A stretch of 64,000 nucleotides of DNA from Anthostomella pinea (Eukaryota; Ascomycota; Sordariomycetes; Xylariales; Xylariaceae): NCBI GenBank assembly GCA_963556695.1, contig CAUWAG010000004.1, forward strand, positions 434,001 to 498,000. Direction: 5' to 3'. This document shows, piece by piece, positions 32,079-43,958 of this stretch. The position numbers were made by a program, and so were the translations under genes. The notes beneath the pieces were generated by a model. That model was not told the DNA's origin. It made no database searches and saw nothing but the letters and a program-made list of their open reading frames with translations. The stretch's first letter is position 1; each line of letters begins with the position of its first letter.

Positions 32079-34003
32079 CCTGTGCCATGTCCCACTTTAT
32101 TCAGGATTCGCTCGGGCTCACCAGCTAAAGCTGGTGCTGGACACCAAAACACCCAGATCACCAAAACACCCAGTCTCTCAACCATTCCCTCTAGATCACA
32201 CTTTTCTTCAGCAGCTTCAAAGCATATTTAATTCGATAAAATGGAAGCACGCTTGTAGGAAGCTGTCCAGTATATTAGAACCCATTCCAGCTCGAAAGTC
32301 GCCACAGTAGCCCGCGAATTTGGCGTATCTCGCGATTGCCTTCGAAACTGTCTCAAGGGCCGCCCAGCAAGAAAAGGCCAACCAGCAGCAAACACGAAGC
32401 TAACACCTACTGAAGAGGTTGCAATATGTCATTACATTGATCGTCTTGATCGTATTAACCTTGTTGTACGCACTGAGTTTATTACTGACGCTGCAAATCA
32501 CATTCTGAGCGAGCGAGCGCCTTCAGCTATACAGGACAGTCCACCTATTATTGGCCAAAAATGGACCAGTCGCTTTATCAAGCGCTATAGATACCACTAG
32601 CGGCTTCAGAAGCAGCTTCACGCAGACCAGGAGGCATCAGAAGACGTTAAACGAGTTGCTCAGTACTTCCAGAAGCTCAAGGAGACATGCAAAGCAGAGG
32701 GTATCCCTCCCGAAGATATCTGGAACATGGACGAGACTGGCTTTTGAATAGGTGTTGGAAAGAACCAGCTCATCGTCACTAAACGAAAGAGAGCCCATTA
32801 TTTCAGCACCCCTGAGAATAGGGAATCTGCTACTGCTATCAAAGCCATCTCTGCAGGTGGAGAATATATACCAGCCTTTCTGATTCTGGCAGGCCAGCTC
32901 TATATAGCCCAATAGTATCAACAACCTGAACTACATGGAGATACAGCTATTATCCCTTCTTTTAGCGGCTACTCAAACGATCAGATCAGCTTGGAATGGC
33001 TAAAGCATTTTAAAAAACACACAGCAGCAAAGGCCATTAGGACGAAATGGCTCCTTATTCTGGATGGCCATGGTTCATACTATACGATTGAATTTATTCA
33101 ATATTGCGAAGATTACAGCATCATCCCTTTTGGCATGCCTCCAAACCTGACGCACCTGCTGCAGCCGCTAGACGTGGTAGTCTTCCAGCCGCTAAAGCAT
33201 TATCACGCAAAGGTTCTGGATTTAATGGTCCGTGATGGCCTGGTGAACATCACGAAGCTTGAGTTCCTTAGCTGTATTCAGCAGGTCCGCCAGCAAGCAT
33301 TCAAGTCTAGTACCATTCTCTCTGCCTTCCAGAAGACTGGTATCTGGCCATATAACCCGCTGCCGGTGCTTCAATCCTAGAAGAACGACAGCCAAAAAGG
33401 ACACCTACTTCCCCTACCTTGGCAGGTTCCTCGCCATTTGGCACGCCAATGACCTTACGCCAGATCAATAAGGTGGCTGATAAGCTAGATACAGCGCTAA
33501 AAAAACAACGAAAGTCTTGATCCTGAGTTTGCTGCCAATATTAGCCGCTTTATCAAAGGGTCTCTAATAAGTGCCACAGAACTGGTCCAGACTAAAAGAG
33601 ACCTGGGGAGGACTAAATATGCTAAGCGTGTTCAAAAACAACGCCGGGCTACCAAGAATACTCCATTAAAGTTAGGAGGGGTGTTAACAGTGGCTGATGG
33701 CCGGCGGATGGTCCAGTAGAAAGAAGAAGACTAGATAATCAAGGCAAGGAAGATAGTTGAAGCAGCAGATCTAAGGGCTCGCAATGCTACAAAACGCTGT
33801 TTTTCCGAAGCAGCAAAAGAGTCACGCAAATAGAGGCTTTCTGGGAGACTGGCACCGGCGGAAATCTACGAATCTGGCTACAGTTGCAGGTGGTTGAGGC
33901 GTTTCTAGTTAGATAGATCGAAAAACTGGGCGTTTTGGTGTCCAGCACCAGCTTCAGCTGGTGAGCCCGAGCGAATCCTGAATAAAGTGGGGCGTGGCAC
34001 GGG
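32079..34003 (+). mobile_element. Pogo/Fot1-type DNA transposon
   Basis: 1925 bp flanked by TA (32077-32078 and 34004-34005). The ends are inverted repeats of about 80 bp, nearly perfect over the inner 58 bp (ATTCAGGATTCGCTCGGG inward). Each repeat holds a small palindrome, CCAGCT.AAGCTGG. Inside is one degraded transposase frame. Confidence 0.87.
32241..33380 (+). pseudogene. Pogo-like transposase (HTH_psq/CENP-B-type, DDE_1), RIP-inactivated
   Basis: Starts at ATG 32241 with an HTH reading VAREFGVSRDCLRNCLKGR, followed by a CENP-B-type HTH (IGQKWTSRFIKRY). The DDE domain has all three acidic positions: WNMDETGF, LILDGHGSYYT and LLQPLDVVVFQPL. Internal stops are TAG 32256, TAG about 32598, TGA about 32746 and TAG about 32912, with more after 33378 where coding character continues to about 33830. 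All can arise from Arg, Gln or Trp codons by C-to-T or G-to-A change. Not functional. Confidence 0.85.
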
Positions 34004-34795
34004 TACTAAGTTCTAACGAAATGCAGATTTTAATCCCGGCAAAACCCCTGGAGACGTGCATGAGAAGAGACTGTAAATAAACTGGAGCTCGCCCACAACG
34101 AGGAGATTGGAGATTTGAGGTTGATGATTCCCCGATGCGAGAGCCATGGATGATGGCATTGGGCCCGACCAAGGAAAACCCTAGAGCAGAAGGTGATGCT
34201 GTTTACTGGTAATTTGTTGATTGACACTTGTCATGGCAGCATGGATAACATCATAGGGGAGCCATGCGTGGTCGTCCGATCCCGACGAAAATGGCGCCGT
34301 CTCGACCGGTTCTCGACCCCATTACGCGTCCAGCGGCAAATGAGAGACTCCAGGAGGCTGAGCCGACTGCAGCAGGCAGAGCGGCAAGCGGGCCAGCGAT
34401 ACGAGCGCCTGGCGCCGGCATCTCCACCACCACTCACTTCCTCCCCCACTGTTAAATCCACAGCAGACGGCTTCTTGGGACGAATCGGCCTCCCCTGTTG
34501 GGCGACCGGGGGCACCATTGGGGCACCGATCAGGGTGGGAATGTTGGCAAGATCTCCAGGGCTCCCGAGTCCCGATGAAAACTTGACTAAAAAGTGATGA
34601 TCCTGCTTCCGTCTTTCCCTTTTCCTACTTCTTCATCTTCGTTGCTCAACCCTTTTAGGACTCTTCGTTCCTACACATTCGCTCACCCTCTCTCCCTCCA
34701 CCTAGCTACAACACACCATTGTAGCTGACACTCGCTTGTTTCTTCATAATCGTATTTTCTAAGTTTTGGATACTGTTTCTTCTTAATTCGACACG
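34004..34795. other. Intergenic, upstream of GH17 gene
   Basis: A 134-codon plus frame at 34193-34597 has no recognisable domain and is matched by equally long antisense frames, so I leave it out. The pyrimidine-rich 34600-34690 is probably promoter/5' UTR of the next gene. Confidence 0.4.
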
Positions 34796-36137
34796 ATGCG
34801 TTTCTCGTCCTCAGTCCTCGGTCTCGTGGCCGCAGCCTCCATGGCGTCTGCCACTTGCTCTGCGCGATCTGCCGCTGCCGCAAGCGTGGACAAGAGCTCT
34901 ATGGCTGCCGCAAGCGCCGACAGGAACTCTGCCGCTGCTGCAAGTGCCGGTAAGAGCTCTGTCGCTGCTGCAAGCGTCGACAAAAGCTCTTCCGCGAAGA
35001 GCACTGCCGCGAAAAGCGCCGCCAACTCCGGCATCAAGGGCTTCAACCAGGGAGCCTTTTATCTCAACCAGCAGGCCCTTAAGCAGGCCGACTTTGCCTA
35101 CGAGTTCAACAAGGCGAAGAACCTGCCCGGAACGAGCGGATGGAACAGCGCGCGTCTCTACACCATGAGTAAGTAGCTCATTTTGTTGAAGCACCCGGGG
35201 TAGATACAGGTGAATGCTATGAGCCTGTCTCCGAAGCAAACATACGTATCCGTCAATCTACGAACGCCGGTCTTCATAGATGACGTGGGATTCGACCTCA
35301 CTTAAAATGACAACATTGACTAACTCAGTCTTCAGTCCAGTGGGGAACCGCCAGTGATGTTATCGAGGCCATCCCGGCTGCCATCGAGACACAAACGACC
35401 CTCCTCCTCGGCCTGTGGGTCTCAGGCAGTACCGCCGCCATCACCAACGAGTTGGCCGCCCTCGAGGCCGCCATCACCAAGTACGGTACCGACTTCACCG
35501 ACCTCGTCGTCGGCATCTCGGTCGGCAGCGAGGACCTGTACCGCGACGCGCAAGGCGACCCCACCAACGCCGGTACCTCGGCGCAGTACCTGATCGACTG
35601 CATCTCGAAGGTGCGGTCGACCATCGCCGGCGGCGCCCTCTCAGCCGCACCCGTCGGCCACGTCGACACGTACGACAGCTTTTTCAACAGCTCCAACACG
35701 GCCGTCATCCAGGCTGTCGACTGGCTGGGCTTCGATGGCTACCCCTTCTGGGAGAAGGCCAACGCCAACAGCATCGGTGATGCTCACGAGCGCTTCTACG
35801 ACGGCTACAACAAGACCCTGGCGCTCGCCGGCGGCAAGCCCGTCTACGTCACCGAGACCGGTTGGCCCGTGTCCGGCGACACCGAGAACCAGGCTGTCGC
35901 CAGCCCCGAGAACGCCCGCATCTACTGGCAGGACATTGCCTGCAGTCTCATCAACTCGGGCATCAACCTCTGGTGGTACTCGCTCCAGGAGTCGCAGTAC
36001 GGCACTGCTAACCCTGACTTTGGTATCTACGGTGCCGGTGACCTGGGCACTCTCTCGCCCCAGTACGAGCTATCCTGCGTAAGTTTCCATCTTCTCCGCC
36101 TTCGTCTGATAGTAGGTCTCTAATACTTGCACAGTAA
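34796..36137 (+). CDS. GH17 beta-1,3-glucanase/transglucosylase-like secreted protein (372 aa)
   Basis: Exons 34796-35168, 35336-36078 and a last exon that is only the stop (36135-36137) join to 1119 nt; without the last splice the frame ends at 36121 with a 15-residue longer tail. Residues 1-19 are a signal peptide. Residues 20-80 are a Ser/Ala repeat region. The GH17 barrel shows SARLYTMIQWGTASDVIEA, the acid/base Glu in VGISVGSEDLYR, WLGFDGYPFW, and the nucleophile Glu in VYVTETGWPVSG. Relatives (Scw4/Scw11/EglC) remodel wall glucan. Unlike EglC the low-complexity part is N-terminal and no GPI signal follows. Confidence 0.92.
34862..35003 (+). repeat. In-frame Ser/Ala repeat in the GH17 gene
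   Basis: Four imperfect 36-bp units coding for 12-residue repeats around AAASVDKSS, placed just after the signal peptide. Probably an O-glycosylated spacer. Confidence 0.75.
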
Positions 36138-37295
36138 ACGATGTCTTCAGCACATAGACCAGTTATAGACCATAGACTAGTGGAACATATCCGCTGCCAA
36201 TAATAGTAAATTCAATCTGTAATTTGGTGCATTCATCAGCGATCCTTCTTTGCCTGTAGCCGACTCCGGAGATCCTGATCCATCTGCGTTTTCTTCACAC
36301 CACGTCATTCCGATGATCAGTGACTGTCATGGCTACTAACTAGGTGTCGGTCAAGCACTAGTCTTGGCAGTAAAACCGTCGGTCTTGGCCGGTCGACGGG
36401 ACGGTTGAACATCCCTCAATAGCGCTCGGGCCATTTTCGAGAGCTAGAATACTAGACATGACGGAGTCATCTCCGATCAATCGAGTCCAACCAACATCCT
36501 AGAATTTGCTCACGTCGCAATGATGATGTAGCAGCAGAATAAAGAACCGGCTGTGACCAGGAGATGGGAGAGGTAATAAGGTAGTGGGCATACTCAGGCG
36601 GAAGTGATTCGATCTTAAGAACGGCCCCGTTCTTCGTACTCAAGTCAGGCCCGGAAGATAGGGGTAAGGAGCTCATTGCGAACCCTTCTTCTCCTCACAG
36701 GTTATGGCGGGACAAGCTTCGTATTGCCTATTCATAAGCCGACGAGCCTGCAAAGCTTGATCGTGTAATTGAAGCTTGAGCGTCCGTCGGAAAAATTCAG
36801 CCCAAAAAGGTGCCCGTGAGGTCTTATTGCTGAATCCCATGATCCCCATCATGCCAGCCATGCCCCGGTACGAGCAGAACCAACAGCCTCCGAATGCGGT
36901 ACACACCAGCAAGAAACATCAGACGACAGCCGAACATTGCCGTCCCGGTCCCTCGGGAGATGTGTGTAGTCAATTTTGGCTCCAGTCACGCACAAGTGCG
37001 GGTGGTTCATTCCACAAGTCTCGCTTCCCGCTCCCCCGAAACCCCGATCGCTAGGCGCTGCCCCGAGCATCGGCGCGTCTCGCGGAGAGACAATGTCGGG
37101 ATTGCGTGGGAGCCGCCGTTGCGAGACAACATCGAACCCCGCGTCGTTCACCACTTATAAGAGTATTTTACTTGACTTCGTGATACGTTAGATCGGAACA
37201 GATTGTAGTTATTCTCAACCTGACAGACTATATTCCAGATTTACACGAAAACCCCTGATTACCTTTGAATCATCTAGAACTCCCCGAACGCAACC
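36138..37295. other. Intergenic; no supported gene
   Basis: Short overlapping frames only. ACTTATAAGAG near 37154 is a likely TATA element for the aldolase gene. Confidence 0.45.
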
Positions 37296-38516
37296 ATGGC
37301 CGCCCATCCGCCCCCGGGCGTCTACGTCCCCGTTCCGACCTTCTTTGCTAGTAAGAAGGCCGCCGACTATGACCCCGTTGCTGCCCCGGTCGATATTGCC
37401 ACGCAAGTTGCGCACTCACTCTGTACGTGAAATCAGGAGCGATCGACCCCATCTTCTAGCAACGTCCAGATGGCAAGCACCGTGCTCCCTCGACACACTA
37501 CCCACCAAGCCATATACAAGAAGCCCCAAGTGAACTAACCCCCCAATCTCCCCAAGACCTCGCAAAAGCCGGCATCAAAGGCCTAGTGCTCCTCGGCAGC
37601 ACAGGCGAAGCGATCCACCTGACGTCCGCGGAGCGCACCACCATACTGTCTGGCGTGCGGCAGGCGTACGACCGCGAGGGCTTTCCAGACTACCCGATCG
37701 TGGCCGGCACGGCGACGCAGAACGTGGCCGAGACGGTCGAGCAGCTGCGCGGGGCACGTGATGCCGGCGCGCAGTGGGGGCTGTGTCTGGTGCCGGGGTA
37801 CTTCGCGGGCGCGAGCACGCAGGAGGGCATCGTGAGGTGGTTTACTGCTGTTGCGGACCAGAGCCCTATTCCGATCATGATGTAGGTGGTTGCGTTTTTG
37901 CGCCTCTTCGTTGCCTACCTGACTTGGATATTTGGAAGGGTGACTTCGAGATGGGATGATGCTGATTTCTTGAGTGCGGTACAGCTACCACTACCCCGGC
38001 GTATCAAACAACGTCAAAGTCACCGTAAGCACCATAGTGACCCTCTCGGCACACGCCAACATCGTCGGGTGCAAGCTCTCGCACGGCGACGTCTCGTACC
38101 ACGCGCAAGTCGCATCCAACCCATCCATCGACCACGCGCACTTCGCGACCTTCACGGGCCTCGGCCAGCAGCTGCTCCCCGTGATCGCCGTCGGCGCCGC
38201 CGGCGCCATCGACGGGTGCGCGGGCTTCTTCCCCAAAACGGTGGTCAAGCTGTACGAGCTGGCACTCAAGAACCGGCCGTCCGACGACGAGGTCGCGCGC
38301 CGGAGGGCCCTGCAGTTCAAGGTCAGCGCCATGGAGGAGCTCGTCGTGCGTTTTGGTACTGTGGGCATCAAGGAGGCTGTCAGTCGGCTGAGGGGCATGG
38401 GCGATTGCGACGGCACAAGGTTGCCGCTCTTTGGGGGTATTCCTGGCGGGGATGACGAGTGGGCGAAGTGGAAGGAGTGCGTGGGAATGATGGAGGAGGA
38501 GGAAAATAGTCTCTAA
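37296..38516 (+). CDS. DapA/dihydrodipicolinate-synthase-family aldolase (327 aa)
   Basis: Exons 37296-37422, 37557-37881 and 37985-38516 join to 984 nt; introns of 134 and 103 bp are GT-AG. The start ATG lies in CAACCATGG. Family motifs: GIKGLVLLGSTGEAIHLTSAER (substrate carboxylate GSTGE), the catalytic Tyr in MIYHYPGVSNN, and the Schiff-base Lys in IVGCKLSHGD. Fungi make lysine by the aminoadipate route, so this is unlikely to be a lysine enzyme; fungal members act on 2-keto-3-deoxy sugars (for example GaaC in galacturonate breakdown) or 4-hydroxy-2-oxoglutarate. Product is about the usual length (300-330) and intact. Confidence 0.9.
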
Positions 38517-38810
38517 GGGGGGCTTGTGGTGGAACTGCGTGTGGTCGGTACGACGGCGGCAAGAACATGGGCATCGACTTGGGCACCGACATGGGCAACG
38601 ACAGATCATAAGCATTGCGATATGTGGTTCACAGTATTACGTGCAGTGGAAGAAGCAGCAGTTTGAAGCTTGCTCAAAAGCGAAAACACTGGAATAACAC
38701 TGGGCTTTGGTTTCATACATGTATTCTGTCAGTTCCTAGCTAACCCCGTACTTGCAATGGAGCATCTTGAGGAACATGTTGACTACTGGTGGGGAATCCA
38801 TCCGGAGGTC
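38517..38810. other. Convergent intergenic region
   Basis: 294 bp between the aldolase stop and the end of the F-box-like gene; it holds a short GGGCA.CGACATGGGCA repeat. No gene. Confidence 0.5.
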
Positions 38811-39766
38811 TTATGCCGACTCGTCGGAAAGAGGAAAGCTCTTCCAGTTGTCCCACCAGTTTCCGGTCGTCTCCGGCCACAACTGTTCCCTGGTCGTTGT
38901 GTAGACGCTCTCTTCGGCTTCTTCGAGCTGGCCCTCCGCACCAAGTTGGCAAAGTCCGTATGGTGAATCCAGGGATCGATCGAGGTATAGTTCAGAGCCA
39001 TTTCGCGCATGACTAGGCCCTTGAGGCTGCCCCGCGCGCCTTGATCTGCCACCTCTGTCACAGGGAAGAATTCGACCAAGGACGACCGGGTAAGAGTGGT
39101 CGTTTCTTGCAGACCCCGTGCATCAAGCGTGTCGACTGATCGCATCCACACATGCGCCAGTCGCGGTGCGGCACCAGCCATCATTTGAAAGATGGCTTTA
39201 TGCGGGTAATCGTCCGTGGCAGTAGGGCTAGCAAAATTACTGCGATGGGCAACGATGCTATGTAAAGACGGTGATGTGGCGAGAGCCAGGTCGTCTGGGT
39301 GAGGCTCGTCGTGGTTTTCTGGATCCTGTCTCAGGTTGCGGATGCTGAAGGTGTGCATATGCAGGCGACAGCCCAGAGCATGGACTGCTGCGAGGATGCA
39401 AGACGGCATCTGGTTTGGGTGTGCCCAGACATTCCAGACCAGATCTTTGAGGCCTGGTAGATTGGCAATGAAAATAGCCGGAGAATCCCAAGCTTCTGGA
39501 TCTAGTCGGGGCATCAGACCGCGGTCACGGTATCCCATAGGTTTTGTCTGCGGTTGTAGGAATTCCGGCATGTCGAATAGCTTGGGGGTACCGCCGAGGT
39601 AGTTCTGGTCGGTGACATCTTCGTCTGTTTCCGGTTCATCCAATGTGTCGTTCGTGTAACCCATGACCTTCAGCCGGCGAACGAAGCGGAAGCGGCGATT
39701 GGGACCGAGTACCGAGTACCATTGTTGCAAGTTATTTTCTAGACTTTCCTGATCAACCACCGTGAG
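38811..39766 (-). CDS. F-box/LRR-like fungal protein, C-terminal exon with frame change
   Basis: The exon starts after an acceptor (TCTAG) at 39767; the next codons (LTVVDQESLENN) lack an ATG, so a 5' exon must lie upstream. The protein has scattered leucine-rich elements: FVRRLKVMGY, IANLPGLKDLVW, LHSIVAHRSNF, AIFQMMAGAAPRLAHVWMRS and WIHHTDFANL, the pattern of fungal F-box-associated repeats. Near 38940 coding character moves to another frame, which reads QLEEAEESVYTTTREQLW and NWWDNWKSFPLSDESA before TAA at 38813-38811; the original frame instead runs basic and repetitive to 38783. A single-base indel (mutation or sequencing error) is the simplest cause. Confidence 0.6.
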
Positions 39767-41662
39767 CTAGATTTACTGAACCGTTCCGCGTCGGCTACAG
39801 AAAGGCAAAACCTGTCAGCGAGCGAAAAGGCCCCCAGGCTTCTTCGATCGGAGTGCAGAACGATGATAGGGAAGTTCTCAAAGGATGGCATGGTTGGCCC
39901 ACGTTCATGCACGGCTGGAGACTTGGAAGACAGAAGGGCTCAATATAGAAGCGGAAGAAGGGGTAATCAAAGAATGGGTGTGATTCCAGCGACAGAAGTG
40001 CTCGATGGTTGCGGCGATTGTGAAGTCGGAGTGCAGGTACGTGTTGTTGAATACGGTGGTGGGCAACAAGAACAACAGCGTTAGAAGATTTGTAAGGGAA
40101 ACCGGACAATGGGCAAGCTCCAGATGCCAAGTTGTCAATACGGCTGGAAGTACCCCACAATCTTCAACGAGCTGTGCAAATCAACCTACGTGAACGCAAG
40201 ATGACAGCAGCTTGGCTCGAGAAGATGGGATGAAATGGTCTTGTGATGATTTTGGGCAGGTGTGCAGGTCAGATGCACTCGAAGATTTCGAGCAGCAAGA
40301 ACGGCGGCGTGCAACAAGAGGACATGTGGCGGAACAAGAAATTCGGTGTGGAACAAGCAGCTACGATTGCAGGTCAATGCACGTTCAGATTATCACCCTT
40401 AGTGATTTTCGGTACTTAGGTACAAGCATACACCTAACTCAACCTCAGGCGAAAGTTTTTCATTATTTGCCTACATACCTACCTTATACAGGTCCCTCGT
40501 CCTCATCCTTATGGTCACGTGCACGTTGGGGAAGCCAACTGCACTTTCCAAGGCCTGACCTTCACGGGTAGATCAGGTCCTGGTCAAAGACATGTATCCC
40601 CTTGACCTTATCACCTGCCCATTGTCAAAGCGCCTTCTTTCCGCTCACGTGATGCTAATCTCGCTACCCATTTGCAGCCTCAAGCCATATATTTCACTCA
40701 GACTCGACGTATGTTTTTCGTGTTTTTATACGTGTTGGTACCAATATGTAAGTATTAAGCTGAAACTTTCTGGCAACTAAGTATATTATAATGTTTCATG
40801 CTACAAGCATAAATATCGTGGCCGAACAATCGCTCCGGAATTGGCTGACGGGATTAAGCGTAGCCTGCCTCCTGAATCGCTGGAAAGAAGGAGCTTTGAC
40901 TATGGGCAGGTGACGAGGTCAAGGGGATACCACAAGAGGCCTATAGGAAGCAGATTCCAATCGTTTTCCTGCCGCAACACCACGGACCGACCCCCTTACT
41001 GCAATACCAGCACCTCATCCCCCGATATCTACAGGTTGCAGCCCCTGGTTCTACCAATACCATAGAGCTTTTGATTCCAATAGGAGTAGATTGGCCCAGG
41101 TGGTGAAAAGCCGGTGCTTGGGGGGAGGACTGCGTCTCGAAGATCGTACTTCGACCCTGAGGTATAGGTGCTTGAGGTCGATCACTGCGATTGCAAAGAT
41201 AAGTCGCGTATCAATGACAAGACATAGTCCCCTAACTGAAGACTCGACCCCACGTGTTCTAACGTACATCGTAGAGAACAGGAAGAGCAGCCGTACACGA
41301 TGTTACGGTACAAGTACATTGTACCTCCACATGTACCTATATATATGGGAGGCCCACCTCTCACCTGAAGCGGCCTGCCTTCTTCCTTCTTCCTTCTTCG
41401 TAGATCGTTGAATCTAGCTTTATCTATCCATCAGTCCTGACCAGTTGTACTGCAGGCCTGATCGTCACACACGATAACCGCGCACCTCCCAGGTAGCCGC
41501 GCACTGGAGACGGGAAGCCAATCCTGAGTCCAGGTCGAAGGGGAAGGTACTGTCAAATATCATAACGGACGGGAGTGGAGAGCGAGGGCTCATCACCAAC
41601 GGAGAATCATGGGGACACCTCAGCGGCACGTGTTCATACAGAGGGAGCAAGTCGTGTCCATC
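39767..41662. other. Intergenic; likely holds the 5' exon of the F-box-like gene
   Basis: Minus frames 39795-40160 are long enough for a first exon but I could not recognise an F-box. 40560-41660 shows AT-rich, CACGTG-containing (40643) sequence with no supported gene. Confidence 0.4.
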
Positions 41663-42624
41663 TCACTTCAGATTATAAGCCGGCAGCCCCGGTGCCCAAC
41701 CCTGTACTCGACGACAGTGCCACGTATCGGCGTCCCCGATGCTGTCATTATCACCACCAGGCTTCTCCTTCTGGTCCACGCAGGCATAGACACTCCACCC
41801 ATGCTCGTCAAGCAGAGAGAGCATATCCAAGACCATCTGGCGCGCCAGCATGGTCTCCTCGCCCGAGGCACGCCACGGCCACCCCCTCATCTTCAGCTCG
41901 TAGCCGCCGCGGTACGTGTAGCCCTTGTCGGTCTGCACGGCGGCGCCGAGCATACGCTTGAGCGCGGCCTCGAAGTCGTGCGGCGCGTCGATGACACGGA
42001 TACGGTCCCCGCTCGTGAAGTACATACACATCCAGTCGCAGGGTGAGGGCGGCGCCGCCTGCCGGCGGAAGATCAGCGTGTCGATGTCGCGCTGCTTGCA
42101 AGATACGTCGGCGCTGAGGTTGAGCACCCAGCCAACGTTGAAGAGGGCCTCGAGGAGGCGGGTGATGAGGCGGCGGGCTGTCACGCCATCTTCGCTCAGC
42201 GCTCGCCAGGGGTTTCCCTTCAGTTTGAACTCGTAGGAGCCGCCGTAGGGACGCTCTTCTTGGACTCCACGCGGCCAGTGGGCCTGGAGGGTTTGGCGCA
42301 CCAACTGCTGTATTTCTGACGGGAAGCCGAGGAGACGTAGGCTAGTGAGCTGTTAACGCACACCAACTTCGAGAGGGGGAGAACGACGAGGCTCACCGGT
42401 CGAACGAGTGCATCGATAATGATGCGAAAGGAGCGGCCCTTACGACTGATCCGCCGCTCTGGCTGTGGTTGCCTGCGACATGCTTTTGGTCCATGGTCGT
42501 CGGTATTGGAGCTAATGTCGTCTGAATCAAGGGAAGAAAGAGTCTTGTGCAGCTTTCGAGTTCCCGAGAGCCTGTAGCAGCTACACAGATAGATATACTT
42601 CAGGGGAATGAGGTCGTCTTCCAT
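41663..42624 (-). CDS. Uncharacterised protein with tandemly duplicated domain (304 aa)
   Basis: Exons 42624-42397 and 42349-41663; the 47-bp intron (GTGAGC..ACAG) joins LVRP to LTSLRLLGFP in frame. The ATG at 42624 is used because the longer frame begins with GTG. After a basic N-terminus, two copies of a domain follow: YGGSYEFKLKGNPWRAL with ITRLLEALFNVGWVLNLSAD and DTLIFRR, then YRGGYELKMRGWPWRAS with VLDMLSLLDEHGWSVYACVD and DTWHCRR. This paired module is common in ascomycete hypothetical proteins; its function is not known to me. No signal peptide or membrane segment. Intact. Confidence 0.8.
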
Positions 42625-43390
42625 CGAGGTGGTGTTCAAGGTTGAATCCTGATGCACCGCCTCCCTAGCTCGTCACCGACAGGCAGGCAGGTGGCGACGG
42701 GAGTGGCGCAGCATGCCGCATGACATCCACAAGGCAGCTTGGGATAAGCCTACCTCACGTGGCTAGCTGGCAACCCCTAGACAGACCTGGGCTTCACATA
42801 TTGTGTGTGACTTCTATGTTGACCTAAACTTTCGAATCTCGATGTGGACATATGGATGCAGCGGGAATGCATGGCACGAGAACGCGACCCCGGAAGGTCC
42901 CTCCCTACCCTGCAGAAGTATCGGTACACCACTACGGGCCCAAGGTCCCCACCCCTCTCCGAAACCCCCTTGCCGTTGGGGAGATGCCGCTGGAGGAAAG
43001 AGCCCTAGAGACTCACTCGCGACACATAGATCTGGGTTATAAAGTACCAGATAGTGATTTGGGACCGCTTAGAACATCTTCTCAGCCAAATGGCACTACC
43101 AGAACCGCCTGCGTCTATGGCGGCCGTAGTGAATGAACGGCCTGGGCTAATATGAGACACAGGAGGTACCCAGTATCACGTGACGCTGTATAGTGGCCGC
43201 CGACCACTGGTCGGCGAATGACCCATCATCAGCCCCCTGAGCATGTCACTGCGCGAGGCTCTTTGTCTGAGAACGGCGAGTGTTGGAAGTGGATGTTTGA
43301 AGTAAATGTTTGGAGTGAATGTTGGAGGTGAATGTTGGAAGTGAATTTGTTCCCTATGCCTAAGGCAAACACATCTTGGCTGTACGGAAG
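42625..43390. other. Intergenic, divergent promoter region
   Basis: Between two divergently placed genes. Contains ATCACGTGAC near 43177 (bHLH/Cbf1-type CACGTG) and a TATAAA at 43391. No ORF of merit. Confidence 0.45.
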
Positions 43391-43397
43391 TGTATAA
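43391..43397 (+). promoter_or_regulatory. TATA box
   Basis: TATAAAT 400 bp upstream of the small zinc-ribbon gene, followed by a pyrimidine/CA-rich leader typical of a fungal 5' UTR. Confidence 0.45.
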
Positions 43398-43434
43398 ATC
43401 TGCCGCGCTGTGCTGCAATTTCTAGTTCCGCTCT

Positions 43435-43600
43435 CTTTCGACTATCAATAACGAAAGCGAACAATTCACAAGCCCCAAGCAACAATACCCCAGTCAACCA
43501 CAGATGCACCTATCCCTGTTCCCTTTCGACTATCAAGAACAAAGGCAAACAACACAAGCGAGAACACCCCAGTCGACTATACACGCACCTGCCAGGAAGC
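43435..43600 (+). repeat. Diverged 88-bp direct duplication in a leader
   Basis: CTTTCGACTATCAA occurs at 43435 and 43523, and the following about 70 bp (AACAA..CACAAGC..CCCCAGTC..CACCT) match imperfectly. It lies in the presumed 5' UTR of the small gene. Confidence 0.65.
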
Positions 43601-43790
43601 CAGAAACAAAACACCAAAGAACACGAGTGGTACCTTTCACACCTCACCTCGCGCCCTTCCAGACCTGCTCTATCGTACAAACTGAGCCCCCCTTTCCATA
43701 CAGCGTGTTCCCCATCTCGCCGAAGCTCCTGCTAATGATTGTTGCAGCATATCACATCTTTTCAGCAATTGTCAGCCAAACCACGACGCC

Positions 43791-43958
43791 ATGGCCGGTG
43801 ACTTGTGCCAAATCTGCGATTCAGTCATGAACAACAACAAATGTCCAGATTGTGGATGGGTGGATCTCAGGTGCAAAAACCCCAACAAACCGAACTGTGA
43901 CGGGATGTACAAAGACGAGAAATGTCCAAAGTGTGACCATGCGGAGCCCGAGACGTGA
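43791..43958 (+). CDS. Small zinc-ribbon-like Cys-rich protein (55 aa)
   Basis: A 56-codon frame with start in GACGCCATGG (good fungal context). It reads MAGDLCQICDSVMNNNKCP, DCGWVDLRC, CDGMYKDEKCPKCDHAEPE: eight cysteines as CxxC, CxxC, C, C and CxxC, a likely double zinc ribbon. No signal peptide, so an intracellular zinc protein rather than a secreted effector is the better guess. It is preceded by a TATA box and a long leader. I do not know the family. Confidence 0.6.
   Translation: MAGDLCQICDSVMNNNKCPDCGWVDLRCKNPNKPNCDGMYKDEKCPKCDHAEPET

Noticed and set aside
34193..34597. 134-codon plus frame upstream of GH17
   Set aside because: No domain and three competing frames on the other strand.
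38004..38615. 203-codon minus frame
   Set aside because: Antisense of the aldolase exon 3.
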